64,000 bases of DNA from Flaccisagitta enflata (GCA_965153355.1 OZ231127.1:52080001-52144000); one strand, 5' to 3'. Positions 23,096 to 38,654 are shown, counted from the first letter of the stretch. The notes: generated by a model not told the origin, from the letters alone. Program-made: numbers and translations.

Positions 23096-25418
23096 TAGCC
23101 CACTATAAAAACACGCTTTTTCATGCTGAGGCTCTCTATCCAAGGAATCTGGCTCAAAATCATGTATATAGATAGTCCATCACAAAAATTTGACCTTGGG
23201 GCTTCTCTAAAGTGTGCCCGCCACACCCCTCCTAATGCATAAGTGGTGGTGTTGTTTTTTTCACATTGTCATATTTTACTCATCTTTGTAAGCTTATATC
23301 TCCTTAATGATTAAAGCTACTGACCTCAATTTGGGCTCATTTTAAAGAGCTTTACTTACTCTTTAAAATGAGCCCAAGTTGAGATCATTAGCTTTATTCG
23401 TTTAGAAGCAGTTGTCTTGCAAAGTTGATGTCTTTTTGGAGAAAATATTGATTTTTGTTACAGCTTTGCAAGCTTGTATCTCCCAAACGAATAAAGCTAC
23501 TGACCTCAACTTAAGCTTTTATTACTTTTTAGTCGTGTGCTACGTGACTCCACCCCGCTTAGTCAGTCCATCAGTTGGTTGGTCGGTCAATCAGTCGGTT
23601 GGTTGGTTGGTGGGTTGGTTGCCTTTTTTATTTTTTCGCCGTTTTTGAGCTTTTTGAGCATACGGCTCCTGCCCAGATGCCCTAGTGACCTTCTCCAGCA
23701 CTGCTCCTGCCCACCTGCACGGGACTTGGGTAGCCGTGTATCCAGCCTTGTTAAAATGAGCCCAAGTTCAGGTCTTTTAACTTTATTTGTTAAGAAGCAG
23801 TCGTCTTACAAAGCTGATGTTTTCATGAAGGAAAAAGTAATTTTTTCATTAAACTTAAATTTTATATTTGGTTTTATTTTACCCTATTATAGTCAGGTGA
23901 TTTACTGGCTCATTGGTAACTGCCATTTACTGTGGGGGTAGAAAAACTGATGGATAATGTGGGTTTGGGACCCACAGAGGGCCCTTTAAAGAGCCCACAT
24001 GGCCTCAATAAGGTTGAAAATGACCCCAATACTGAAAAAAATGTTTTTTTTTATGCCTTGGGGTATCCTAGTGGTACACTGACTCATCAGTAATTTCCAT
24101 CTAGTGTGGCAGGAGATGATCAGATGGTTAACAGAGGGTTAGAACCCCTGGGGGGCTTTTGAAAGGCCCTTTAAGGCTCAAAAATAGCTAATATTGTTCC
24201 AAGATTGAAAAAATACTTACTTTTCTACATTGAAGCACCCTAGTAGTAGTCATTCCTATTCTACAGGACTTTGTCCCCTTTGGCGCCGCTACCCAAACAT
24301 TGAACGCTGCTCAATTTTTTAGCATTTTCGCTCTATTCTTATGTACTTGGGAGTTCTTAAGGGGCCTCTGGGGGACTCAAGACCCCTTTGGGGTTACTCA
24401 GGGTCTTCAAGGGGGCCCCTAGGAATCCGAATCTTCGGTAATTCACATGTTCATATCCCACCACGCTATACGGGAATTACTGCTTCTAGGAAAGCAGAAA
24501 AGTAAGTATTTTTCAATCTTTAAGCTATTTTTGCCATTTTTGAATCCTAAAGGGCTCTTCAAAGGGACCCTAGAGGGCCAAACCCTCTATTATCTATCTG
24601 TACATCTCCTGCCACACTAAATGGAAATAACTGAGAAGTCAGTGTACCACTGGGATACCTCCAAGCAGAAAAAAAACCAATTTTTTTCAGTATTGGGGGC
24701 ATTTTTACCATTTTTGAGGCCATGTAGGCTTTTTAGGGGCCCTCTTTGGGTCTCCAACCCCCATTATCTATTTATTAATCTACCCTCACAGTAGACGGCA
24801 ATTTCCAATGAGCCAGTGCATCACCCAGCTATAATGGAGTAGAAAAAAGTCAAATTATAGAATTTTAGTTTAATGACAAGAACTACTATTTTCTTGATGA
24901 AGACATCAGCTTTGTTAAACAACTGCTTCTTAACAAAGAAAGTTACAGACCTCAACTTAGGCTCATTTTAAAGAGTACGTAAAGCTCTCCAAAATGAGCC
25001 CAAGTTGAGGTCAGTAGCTTTATTCATTCAGGAGATTAAAGCTTGCAAAGCTGTAACAAAAATCAATATTTTCTCCAAAAAGACATCAACTTTGCAAGAC
25101 AACTGCTTCTAAACGAATTAAGCTAATGATCTCAACTTGGGCTCATTTTAAAGAGTAAGTAAAGCTCTTTAAAATGAGCCCAAATTGAGGTCAGTAGCTT
25201 TAATCATTAAGGAGATATAAGCTTACAAAGATGAGTAAAATATGACAATGTGAAAAAAACAACACCACCACTTATGCATTTGGAGGGGTGTGGCGGGCAC
25301 ACTTTAGAGAAGCCCCAAGGTCAAATTTTTGTGATGGACTATCTATATACATGATTTCGAGCCAGATTCCCTGGATAGAGAGCCTCACCATGAAAAAGTG
25401 TGTTTTTATAGTGGGCTA
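23096..25418. mobile_element. 2.3-kb foldback DNA transposon with perfect 8-bp target duplication
   Basis: The ends are inverted repeats beginning TAGCCCACTATAAAAAC. The arms match inverted over roughly 1 kb (left about 23096-24270, right about 24440-25418), including blocks such as GACCTTGGGGCTTCTCTAAA and ATGAGCCCAAGTTGAGGTC. GTGTTAAT flanks both ends (23088-23095 and 25419-25426). An 8-bp duplication fits hAT, P or Merlin type elements. Smaller palindromes lie within each arm (23327-23395). No transposase frame, so non-autonomous. Confidence 0.88.
23526..23752 (-). mobile_element. Hairpin-tipped short repeat nested in the left arm of the foldback element
   Basis: Tip GTCACGTAGCACACGAC in the sense direction, GTCCCGTGC internal, end AACAAGGCTGGATACACGGC. 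The right arm of the host element, near 24967-24975, is the matching empty site. The comparison places the insertion inside a TTTTAAA-like target without a long duplication. Confidence 0.8.
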
Positions 25419-25426
25419 GTGTTAAT

Positions 25427-25938
<512 letters not shown>

Positions 25939-26161
25939 CCTTCATCAATCGCGGAGTCATTAGCGCTTTTAATAGGCCATCCGTGACGAGTTTCCAGCTA
26001 TAAACTATTCTTTGGGTTGTCCGTTCATCCCGCGCGTGTTCTGGTCTGATTGTCCGTCCGTCGTTTTTGTCCGTATAGTTTTCATTTCGTTTTCGTATTT
26101 AGGGCATATTCTTTCTTTGGACTATTTCTTTTTCATCCGACAGATCATCCGTTTATCCGAG

Positions 26162-26251
<90 letters not shown>

Positions 26252-26277
26252 CGTTGTCGTCGTCGTCGTCGTCGTCG

Positions 26278-26336
<59 letters not shown>

Positions 26337-26603
26337 GCTGCTGATGCTGTTGCTTGTCGCTGTTGGGGTTTCGGTCGTTGTGTGGTTGTTTGCTGCTGTT
26401 GTTGCTGTTGCTGTTGCTGCTGTTGTTGCTGTTGTTGCTGTTGTTGTTGTTGTTGTTGCTGTTGTTGTTGCCGTTGCTGTTGTTGTTGTTATTGTGGTTG
26501 TGTGTTGTTGTTGCTGGTTGTTGTTGCTGTTATTTTGCTGTTGTTTGTTGCTGTTGTTGTTGTTGTTGTTGTTTGCTGTTGTTGTTGGTGTTTGTTTTGG
26601 TTG

Positions 26604-26697
<94 letters not shown>

Positions 26698-26699
26698 GA
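26162..26699. repeat. (TTG)n trinucleotide tract, 540 bp, with degenerate centre
   Basis: Pure (TTG)n at both sides, a (GTC)n block at 26251-26278 and a centre (26330-26600) with TGC, GGT and CGT variants. Long poly-Leu, poly-Val and poly-Cys frames are not genes. Confidence 0.95.
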
Positions 26700-26905
26700 A
26701 GATGGTATAGCTCAGGGACTTAGCCTTAGGTGGTGTTGAGACAGTGGGTGTGGAGGGGGGGGGACCTAGATTGGAACTGCGGTGAAACGAAGGGCTGTTT
26801 CAGGGACCTGAGGGCGCTGGTGTCCGGATGCATGGCTACTCAATTCGCGTGCGAATGGGCAGCGGAAGATGTCCGGGAAGCAAAATAGGTATTTGGGAAG
26901 CGGCA

Positions 26906-27052
26906 GTGAGAAGAGGAAGAAGAAGAAGAAGAAAAAGAAGAAGATGGAGAAGAAGAAGAAAAAGAAAAAGAAAAAGAAAAAGAAAAAGAAAAAGAAAAAG
27001 AAAAAGAAAAAGAAAAAGAAAAAGAAAAAGAAAAGAAAAAGAAGTGGGAAGA
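26906..27052. repeat. (GAA)n passing into (AAAAAG)n
   Basis: Purine-rich tract directly upstream of the short repeat copy at 27165. Confidence 0.9.
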
Positions 27053-27164
27053 AGATAAAGGAGAGAATGCCATTGGACCATGAGGACTAAGGAGACCAAG
27101 CAATCCATATATACAGGAGAGCACGAAGAAGACAAACCCGAACCGAAAAAAGAACAAGAAATAG

Positions 27165-28340
27165 AACAAGGCCGGATAACCTTGGGGAAATAAAAAATGG
27201 CGGATTTTTAAAACCTTTCTTCTGAACCTTAACGTAAGAAAAATAGGTTAAAATTGGTGATGCCTGGAAAGCTCTTCGAAAGATCTTTCATTTGGGTTGT
27301 GTCTGGAAATTTTAGCTCAAATGGTTTGGAAGCTACAGGGATTTGAATAAGAGCACTCATTTTCTGGTCTACCCGTATCTGAATGAAAAGGAATCGGAAA
27401 AAAATCTGAAGTCATAAAAATGATAGAAGACTTAATCCGATTGCCACAAAATTTTAGGTGGTAACTAAGCTGTATGTCCTCTCATACCAGTTCAATCTTT
27501 ATGTTAATTGGATGATTTTTACTATGGTTTTCATATTTTTGTTATTCCAGATCTCAGAAAAACAGACCAAAATTGACATCCTTTACTTTAGTTGCGTTTA
27601 TTTCACCACTGTCCTAACAAAAAATTTCCTTTGATGATCCAGCCTAAAGATCTTTCACAGAGCTTCAAAACCGTCATGAATTTGATGTTATTTTTGTCAA
27701 ATTTTCATAGTCAAAATGATTCTAAAAGAGACAGGTTGTTATCTCATTATCTCGGGTTTTTCTTAAAAATTTCAAAATCTTTCTCATGATAAAAAGGATA
27801 GCTAGAGTTGTCCGATTTGGATAATTTTTTAGGAACTGTTAGATGAAGGTATGTATTGCTTTCAGTTTAGATTTCATCAAAATCAGAGAAGTTTTACTAT
27901 GGTTTTTTTGATATTCATTTTTGAGCAGTCATTCTTGACATGAGGTCAGAGCAGAAAAGGGGTAGTCTCGTTCAAATAGCTCTAACTTTTTGTTTGAGCC
28001 AGCGTTTCCAGACACAACTCAAATGAAAGATCTTTCTAAGAGCTTTCTAAACATCACCGATTTTAATTTGTTTTTTCTCAATTTAAGGTAGATAGAATTA
28101 GTTTTCAAAATTCCGCCATTTTTTATTTCCCCAAGGTTACACGGCCAATACCAGTAGCGGACGGGTGGGCAGGGGTGGAAATGCGCGTTTCCACACTTTC
28201 CAACTCGATCACCACGGACTGACGGACGGACGGACGGACGGACGGACGGACGGACGGACGGACGGACGGACGGACGGACGGACGGACGGACGGACGGACG
28301 GAAAAAGCCTCTTATAGAGGTGCGTGTCCGCAACTAAAAA
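27165..28340 (+). mobile_element. Hairpin-tipped short repeat, subfamily B, split by a MITE
   Basis: The first 14 bases (AACAAGGCCGGATA, 27165-27178) and the remainder (28138-28340) are separated by the inserted element at 27179-28137. Removing the insertion and one TA recreates GGCCGGATACACGGCC exactly. The internal GTAGCGGAC differs by one base from the usual GTTGCGGAC; the tip is GTGCGTGTCCGCAAC. It contains about 24 GACG units (28206-28305). Confidence 0.88.
27179..28137. mobile_element. 959-bp foldback MITE with TA target duplication
   Basis: Terminal inverted repeats start ACCTTGGGGAAATAAAAA and match for 26 bases, then continue with few differences for more than 170 bp (for example GAAAGATCTTTCATTTGRGT at 27277 and its complement near 28020). 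TA is duplicated at 27177-27178 and 28138-28139. TA duplication points to Tc1/mariner or a related IS630 group. No transposase frame. Confidence 0.9.
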
Positions 28341-28345
28341 GAACA

Positions 28346-28475
28346 AGGACATGAACAAGAACAAGAACAAGAACAAGAGCAAGAGCAAGAGCAAGAGCAA
28401 GAACAAGAACAAGAACAAGAACAAGAACAAGAACAAGAACATATACATGAACAAGAACAAGAACAAGTAAAAGAA
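28346..28475. repeat. (GAACAA)n hexanucleotide tract
   Basis: Starts immediately after the CTAAAAA end of the short repeat, with a central AGCAAG variant block. Confidence 0.9.
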
Positions 28476-28569
28476 CAAAAAGTCGTTGGTTTGGGTATCG
28501 CGAGACTCATTAATGACGTCATTTGAATATCAGCCTTAAAAAAACGACCGCGGAAGATGATCGCGAAAT

Positions 28570-28795
28570 TTATTCACACACAATGTCTTGAAAAAGTATG
28601 TACATGTACATGCAATTTCACATGCACTACATGATCGCGAAATATATTCACACGCAATATCTTGAGAAAGTATAAACTTGTACACATGTACTTCATGATC
28701 ACGAAATATATTCTTATGCAATGTCTTGAGAAAGTTTGAACTTGTACACGCAATTGCACATGCACTTCACGATCGTGAAACATATTCACACGGAA
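28570..28795. repeat. Minisatellite of about 65-75 bp, three units
   Basis: Units contain CAATGTCTTGARAAAGT, TTGTACAC, CATGTACTTCATGATC and CGAAATATATTC, in the same order three times, with one length difference. Confidence 0.8.
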
Positions 28796-28797
28796 TA

Positions 28798-28829
28798 AGA
28801 AAGAAAATAACTAAGAAAGAAAGAAAGAG

Positions 28830-28876
<47 letters not shown>

Positions 28877-28877
28877 G

Positions 28878-28955
<78 letters not shown>
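28798..28955. repeat. (GAAA)n microsatellite
   Basis: About 38 GAAA units. The following short repeat copy sits inside this tract, since GAAA resumes after it. Confidence 0.95.
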
Positions 28956-28956
<1 letters not shown>

Positions 28957-29150
28957 ACGCGGGTTCACAATATCGTTGCGGGGCAGGGGCATCCAACCCC
29001 CATCCACACCCCAAACCCCACTCCATACACAAACATACAAAGAAAGTATCCAAAATGCTCATTTCATCACTTTTCGACTCGATCACCATGGGCCAACGGA
29101 CCGACGGACGGACCAAGCCTCTTATAGAGTTTTGTGTCCGCAACTAAAAA
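28956..29150 (+). mobile_element. Hairpin-tipped short repeat, subfamily B2, start truncated
   Basis: Begins within the start hairpin (ACGCGGGTTCACAATATC), then internal GTTGCGG without the AC, the GGGGCATCCAACCCC middle, CTCTTATAGAG and the tip end GTGTCCGCAACTAAAAA. The left tip arm has mutated (GTTTTGTG). Confidence 0.8.
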
Positions 29151-29390
29151 GAAAGAAAAAAAGAAAGTAAGTAAGAAAGAAAAAAAAAACAAAGAAAAAA
29201 AGAAAGAAAGAGAGAATGAAAGGAGAAAGAAATCAACATGATTAATAAATGTAGATCCTGGGGTAAAGCAGACAGATCGGGCAAAAAGGCAAAAAAATGG
29301 AGTGCAAAAAAGAGAGGAGAAAAAAAAAGAAAGAAAAGGGAAAAAAAGAAAAAAAAAAGAGAAAGAGAAAAAAAGAAATAAAAAGAATGG
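29151..29390. repeat. Degenerate GAAA and A-rich tract
   Basis: Continuation of the GAAA repeat on the far side of the short repeat, decaying into mixed purine sequence. Confidence 0.75.
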
Positions 29391-29776
29391 AAATCGGATA
29401 TTGAGGCAAAATTGTGGAGAAGGATTCTGATTGCAAATTTCAATATCGCCCTTTGCCAATAAAACATACACCGACCGAATATATCGGCTGCTCCATTGGC
29501 TCTATCGACTACCAATAGATTATGACAGCATGTGGAGTAGAACGGAAAGCAGAGCTTCCGGCAAACTAGGGAGGATAGTTGAGAAAAAGTCAAACCAACT
29601 GACAGACTGACGGATAGAGATGGTGGATGATAGGTCTTTTTAAGTTCTTTCATCACAAATGAGCCATATAGGTGGGACTTTTATTTTGGCCAAGATGGAA
29701 GTATGTTCTCTGCAAAAGTCAACTAAATGTTATCACAGAAAAATGCATTTCTTGTTTCTGTATTTCTTGAATTTTT

Positions 29777-29782
<6 letters not shown>
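29391..29782. other. Unassigned DNA
   Basis: No supported gene. Confidence 0.5.
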
Positions 29783-29852
<70 letters not shown>

Positions 29853-29860
29853 TTCTCTCT
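29783..29860. repeat. (CT)n microsatellite
   Basis: Pure CT with TTTCTC at the right end. Confidence 0.95.
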
Positions 29861-30869
29861 TCGCCTTTGCTTTTCTTCGCAGAAAACTTGTACCCCTTAC
29901 TTTTTCTCGTTCAGTCCATGAGCTCGATTTCTATAACCTAATAACGATTTTGAAATATTGACGCATCTGGCAACTGCTGTTTCTTCTTTTCCTTCCTTCG
30001 TCTTCTCTGATGCTTCCTCCACTCTTTTTCAGAATCATCTCTCTGTCTCTCCCTGTGTCTTTCACTGCGTCTTTCTCTGTGTCTTTCTCTGTGTCTTTCT
30101 CTGTTTCATTATCATTCACATTCGGCCTCCATATTGAGACGCAAAAAAGTGCACATTGTGCGCAAATTTTGGTTTCCCTCTCCGCATTGAAATTTTGTTT
30201 TCATGTCATTTTGCTTTTAACATACGAAAATAAGATGCTTCATGGTTATGTAAGCGCCACTTCTCAATTATTAGGTAATGCATCTGAAATAATTGATAAT
30301 TATGAACAATTTCCTTTGTTTATTTTTAGTCCCAGCATTTCAAAATTAGAAATACTTGCCTCATTGAGCTCATGATAAAAATTCCAGATCAGCATTTTGT
30401 TCTTTATCATTAGGACAGTGGTCTTTACTTTTCTTTTTTTTTGTTTAGGAAAAAACAAAACATGAAAAAAAATCTGAGGAACCTATCAGCTAGTGAATAA
30501 GGGGGTTATCTAGCCAACGAGTGTGGGAGCTTTTCTCCTATGCATTCGCGATAACGCTGGCGATCGAAATTAGGTTCACACCCATAAAAATAATTGTCAG
30601 AATAGGAAACTAATATGTGATGAACAAATGTATGAACTAATAGATAGATGGACCAACATTTCCAAAACAAAAAAAATCCCAGGTTTAAGACTTTTTTTTG
30701 GTCGGCGATAGACACCTTCATTGGTACAAGAAAAAAATCATTATTAATCTTGGTCAAAATAAGAGTCCTCGCAATTGAATTTGGTTCTTACATTTTGAAT
30801 ATTGATCAGAAAAACCTGTTTTCTTACTACAGAAGTTTATTTTAACATATTTTGACACAAGATATTGCT
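29861..30869. other. Unassigned DNA
   Basis: Small (TCTGTGTCTT)n stretch at 30052-30100. The 121-codon plus-strand frame from 30010 includes it and shows no domain. Confidence 0.5.
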
Positions 30870-31350
30870 TGTATGGCGATTTTTAGAGTGACATCTAGCA
30901 GCATCACTGATTTGCGTGTGACAGGTTTCTCATCTTTTTTATCTGTTTCTGCCACTTTGGTTTTATGGTGAAGCTTGTACTAATTTTGTTGTAAAATCTA
31001 AACGATTTGAGCAAATGAGCTCTGCTTGGTGGCAAATGAAAGCTTTTTTAAAGCTCTTTACAACGGTCACCAATTTTCTTATGTTCCTATAATTTCTATG
31101 TATAGAAAATATCAAAATGAAGCTGCTGGAATTTCAAAAACAAATATCAATGATAACTACCTTAGAAATCAAAATGAATCATTTCACTTTTTCTGCTGTA
31201 AAATCTAAACGAATTGAGCTACAGAGGTCTGCTTGGTGGCATTAGATCGCATTTTCGCAGAGCTTTTTAATGGTCACAAATTTTTTTTATATGTTTTTTG
31301 AATAATCTGGCCACAATGCAAGAAAACATGGCGGACTCTTAATTTGACCA
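30870..31350. repeat. Diverged duplicated segment
   Basis: Two copies of a block containing GTAAAATCTAAACGAWTTGAGC, CTGCTTGGTGGCA, AAAGCT and GGTCACMAATTTT, at about 30990-31075 and 31195-31285. Reads like decayed transposon sequence. Its final AACATGGCGGACTCTTAATT resembles the TIR of the MITE at 27179, without proof of kinship. Confidence 0.5.
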
Positions 31351-31769
31351 AGATAGTAGTATCTAGAAAAAATGTAGGTTTCGAGGTAAAATTTAAACAG
31401 ATCATTTTTTGAATTGTGGCATGGTATAAGTAAAACTATTAAGTAAGGCTTTTTAATTTAAGGTCATTTTTCAATTTAACACCCCTTCCATAATTAAGCG
31501 AACTGAAAAAAAAAATCCATACAGGTAGTAAAAATGCACACAGAGTGATGGAATTTGACACAGAGATAAGACTAGAGATCATCGACCTTAGCTAAAAACC
31601 AATTGGTTATCTCAAGTTACGTTTCCCTCAAATGTCTTCAATCAAGTTTCGACATCGACTCTGCTGTATGCCGTTGTTGACATGTCAATTCCGTTTTGTT
31701 TCTGCATTATACAGCAGACCTAATGATAAGCTCTTTGAGCATCGGTTCCCTCTGGCTCAGTCCTGGCGG
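31351..31769. other. Unassigned DNA
   Basis: Nothing recognised. Confidence 0.5.
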
Positions 31770-31990
31770 ATAAAGAAGATGATTGAATGATTGAATGATT
31801 GAATGGTTGAATGGTTCAGTGGTTTAACGGATGAATGAATGAATGAATGAATGAATGAATGAATGAATCAATGAATGAATGAATCAATGAATAGATGGAT
31901 GGATGGATATGTGGAAGAATGGAATAATAGATGAATGGATGAATGGATGAATGGATGAATGGATGAATGGATGAATGAATGAATGAAAAT
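31770..31990. repeat. (AATG)n / (GATG)n tetranucleotide tract
   Basis: AATGATTG, then GAATGAAT, then ATGGATGG and GAATGGAT blocks. Confidence 0.92.
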
Positions 31991-32124
31991 GGGAACAAAG
32001 GGAAACTAGGCTAGGTAAGCCTACACATACATTGTTTGGATGGTCAAACAAATGTGTTGCCAGCCGACCATCCAACTAACCTACCAGTCAACTAACTGAG
32101 GGACACAGCCTTTTAGATACAGAA

Positions 32125-32347
32125 AACAAGGCCGGATACACGGCCAACCAGCAGCCGCTGGCGGGTGGGCAGGGGTGGTAAACAGATGGGCAGGGGCAGT
32201 CATGCAGGTGTGCAGGGGCTATTATTCTCAGAGATAATTAATTCAGCCAATTTCACGTATTCTAAAATTTCGCCTTCGGACATTCAGACAGACAGACCTA
32301 CCAAGGGACACACCCTCTTATAAAGTCGCTTAGCCAGCAACTAAAAA
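32125..32347 (+). mobile_element. Hairpin-tipped short repeat, subfamily D
   Basis: Standard start AACAAGGCCGGATACACGGCC. The internal site is CCGCTGGC (32155-32162) and the tip GCCAGCAAC (32333-32341), six pairs GCTGGC/GCCAGC. The GGGCAGGGGC block is repeated three times (32164-32218). The tetranucleotide tract is short (GACA). Ends CTAAAAA. Confidence 0.8.
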
Positions 32348-32470
32348 TGTATGTTTGTGTTGCAATCAATGACGCTCGTCTTTGAGAAGAACCGAAGCAT
32401 ATGGACTAGGAGAGAATCTGGTTAACCTTTTAGCATTGACCATGAACAATAATTGATGGCAATCCAGAAT

Positions 32471-32656
<186 letters not shown>

Positions 32657-32657
<1 letters not shown>

Positions 32658-33951
32658 GTTTTGTCCGTAAGTCGTGACGGTTTTTGACCATGATGTCGAA
32701 TGACCGACACCATAGGGTGTGACTGTCAATTCCGACAGTCACGACATAAGTTATCCCAACTCTAGATAAGACGTACTGCTTTGACGTAGAAAAGCGATGT
32801 TGGGGACTTTCCTGCATGAAGAGGGAGATAGAGGGTCTTTTACCAGAAGTGCGGCATCAAATTATTGCCAATTTCTACGGGAAAAATGTTTCAAAGGGAA
32901 AGATGTATAGCTTTTAGCATTTTAAGCAGATGGGATGCAAAAAAAAAACCCGCCATATGTCACAAAATGTGGTTAGTTGATGCAGGAGAGTCAGTGGCGC
33001 AGAAAGAGGGGCAGGAAGGCGGAGTAAACTGACAAAAGCCCGAGAAAAGTAGGTGACATATTGTAATCATTGCAAAAAAGGGCCCTTACGCGACCATTCA
33101 CTATTTTGCGTAATTGAGCTCATAAGGAGATAGCCGTCTAACAGGATATGCAAAAAATTTGGCAAAAATATAAAAGTACAAAAACCACACTTCTTGATGG
33201 CCCAGTAATACAAATTTTGGGGTGTAGCCTCCTAATTAGTTCTACTAGATGTTAGAATGTGTAGTTTTTCATAAGAATAATCTTGGTTAGCAAAGGAATG
33301 AATTATGCTCTGGTCAAACTCTCCCATTTCACAGAATTTTTACCAATAAAACAAAGCTGAGGATATCAACCACTAAGCTTAGTATTACATCCAAATCAGT
33401 ATCCCAAAGTGGTCAATTCATTGAGGGGTAATCATCGTAGAAGCAGTATGGTCATTCTGACTCAAAATTGGCTTAAAAACAATTGTAGAAAATCAAATAA
33501 AACAATTGAAAGTCGCTATCAATTTTGGTTTGTTTATCAGAATTCATTTTCCCATGACCACCATTAATGGACCTTTCCTCCCCTCCATTGATTTCAATTC
33601 ATGAATTTTTGCTGCCTGTGGGCAAATAGATATAGGAAACTAACCAACCCTCTTATCAAAGCTATATTTTGATTCAAAAAATCATTTGAAAGCAATTTAA
33701 AACTGTTCTTTGTAAAATTTTGCCAAATCTTTTGCACATGCTGTTATATTTTTGGGGCATTTTTTGCGCGTTATGTTGATGTAATCTACCGTTGTTGATG
33801 TTTCACATCGTCTGAATTGATCATACTTGTATTTAACAACCCTTAAACAGCGCGTTTTAATCCCAGTTCGCCTTATTATGGAAGGGGTGTTATTAGCATG
33901 AGAATAGTGAGGGATATTGTCCCACCTGACATGCACACGGAATTGTATTCT
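32657..33951. other. Unassigned DNA, no gene seen
   Basis: Unique-looking AT-rich sequence. No frame with recognisable domains. Confidence 0.55.
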
Positions 33952-34160
33952 AACAAGGCCGGATACACGGCAACCCAAGTCGCATACGGGTGGGCAGTGG
34001 CTGTATTTGAGGTCACTAGAGCGTTTTGGAAGGAACAGTGAGGTTAAAGACTGCAAAAATGAAAAAAAAGTAAGTCTTGACCAACCGATCAACCAACCAA
34101 CCGACTGGTCAAACGACTGATCAACCGTCAGATGGACAAAGTGAGGTGTAGAGTCGCGTT
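33952..34160 (+). mobile_element. Hairpin-tipped short repeat, subfamily A, tip truncated
   Basis: Start AACAAGGCCGGATACACGGC, internal AGTCGCATAC, GGGTGGGCAG, a GACC/AACC tract. The tip stops after AGTCGCGT, so the hairpin arm and A tract are missing. Confidence 0.8.
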
Positions 34161-34391
34161 AGTTACTACCTTTTATTGCGTGGGTGTGGACAAAGTGGAC
34201 ATCGCCCGCGGTTTTGCGGACACATACTGGGTCAATTTTGCGGAAAGGGATCGCATGTCTGACATAATTGATATGTAAAGACACCTCTTCTTCAACTCAA
34301 AATATTCATTCTTGCATAAGGTAGGCTATGATAAAGTCATTTAGAACCAAAATGATAATGATTTCATCTGGCATAACTGTAGCATTATAGA

Positions 34392-34611
34392 TTTTTAGTC
34401 GCGGACTCGCGACTCTAGCACTCGCCGTGTCGGTCCGTTGGTTGGTTGGTCGGTCGGTCGGTTGGTCGGTCCATCGGTCCTTCGGTCCGTCGGTCCTTCG
34501 GTCCGTCGGTCCGTCGGTCTGTCGGTAACCAAAACAAAATGCGAGCGTTTTCTTGCTATTCCGCTCCTGCCCACCCGTCCCAGACTTAGGGGGAGTGTAT
34601 ACGGCCTTGTT
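34392..34611 (-). mobile_element. Hairpin-tipped short repeat, subfamily A/B intermediate
   Basis: In the sense direction the tip is GTCGCGAGTCCGCGAC before CTAAAAA. The internal site is eroded (GTCTGGGAC). GGTCC and CGACCGACC tetranucleotide units fill the middle. Confidence 0.75.
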
Positions 34612-36639
<2,028 letters not shown>

Positions 36640-36979
36640 GTGAAGTAGAATTGCGAGAAATGCATGATGGAGTAGCCGCACCATTGCAAATTTGATGCTA
36701 TGAACTCTTCCTCATTATTCATTTGAGTTCGATAATCTTGTCAGCCGCTGGTTGAGACCGGCATCGCCAACAAAATAGAATAAAAGAAAAAGAAGGAAAA
36801 AAAAAAGAACAATGATGAACAAAAAGAAGTAGGAAAATAAAGAATGAAAACCTTCTTCGTGTTTTCTACTTTTTGCGGATATTGGAGATACCAAGATGGA
36901 TTTTTTTGATAATTTCCTCATTTGCGTTTTCAAGAAAAGTGCGCAACGAGATTGAAGCAGGAAGTAAAAGGAGATGGAA

Positions 36980-37099
<120 letters not shown>

Positions 37100-37300
37100 A
37101 TGGAACAGAACAGCCAGAACAATGTACATGGTTTTAGCAAAGGATGATAGACCAATAAACATATCAACATTGACAAACAGACAAACGCATTGACACACAT
37201 CGCCGCGGATACGATAAGAAACCGATACAATAGACAGACAGTCACGGACAGACCCATGAGGCTTCAAAAAAATGTGTGTGTGTGTGTGTGTGTGTGTGAA

Positions 37301-38285
<985 letters not shown>

Positions 38286-38647
38286 CTGAAATTCATGATC
38301 CGGAATTGACTGTTGACGGTGAATTTGTTCTTGAATGATGTATCCATAAATGAGGCCTTCATTTTATGGCCCCCTTTAATTGCCAGTTGAAGAGTTCACA
38401 AACGGGAAGCGGAGATGATATGAGGCTTCTCCATTTTGTAATCAGCCCCGACATTTGTAAAACAACCTCTCCCTGTTTTATGGCATCAAAATAAGATTGA
38501 CGCCTTCTTGGGACAGCGTGCGGCCGAAAAATTGAGATTATGGAGAGAGCCAGGTTTTTGAAACTGCAAAGTTTCCCGGCATATCTTAGAATTTCTTGTC
38601 TTTTTAGACGCGTCCTCGCATCTCTATAATAAGCTGTGTCCGTTGGT

Positions 38648-38654
38648 CAGTCTA

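Noticed and set aside
28138-28340. Hammerhead ribozyme in the short repeat (CTGACGG ... GAAA)
   Set aside because: The core needs CUGANGA followed by a stem and GAAA before a UH cleavage site. Here the last core base differs and the CTGA motif is absent from most copies.
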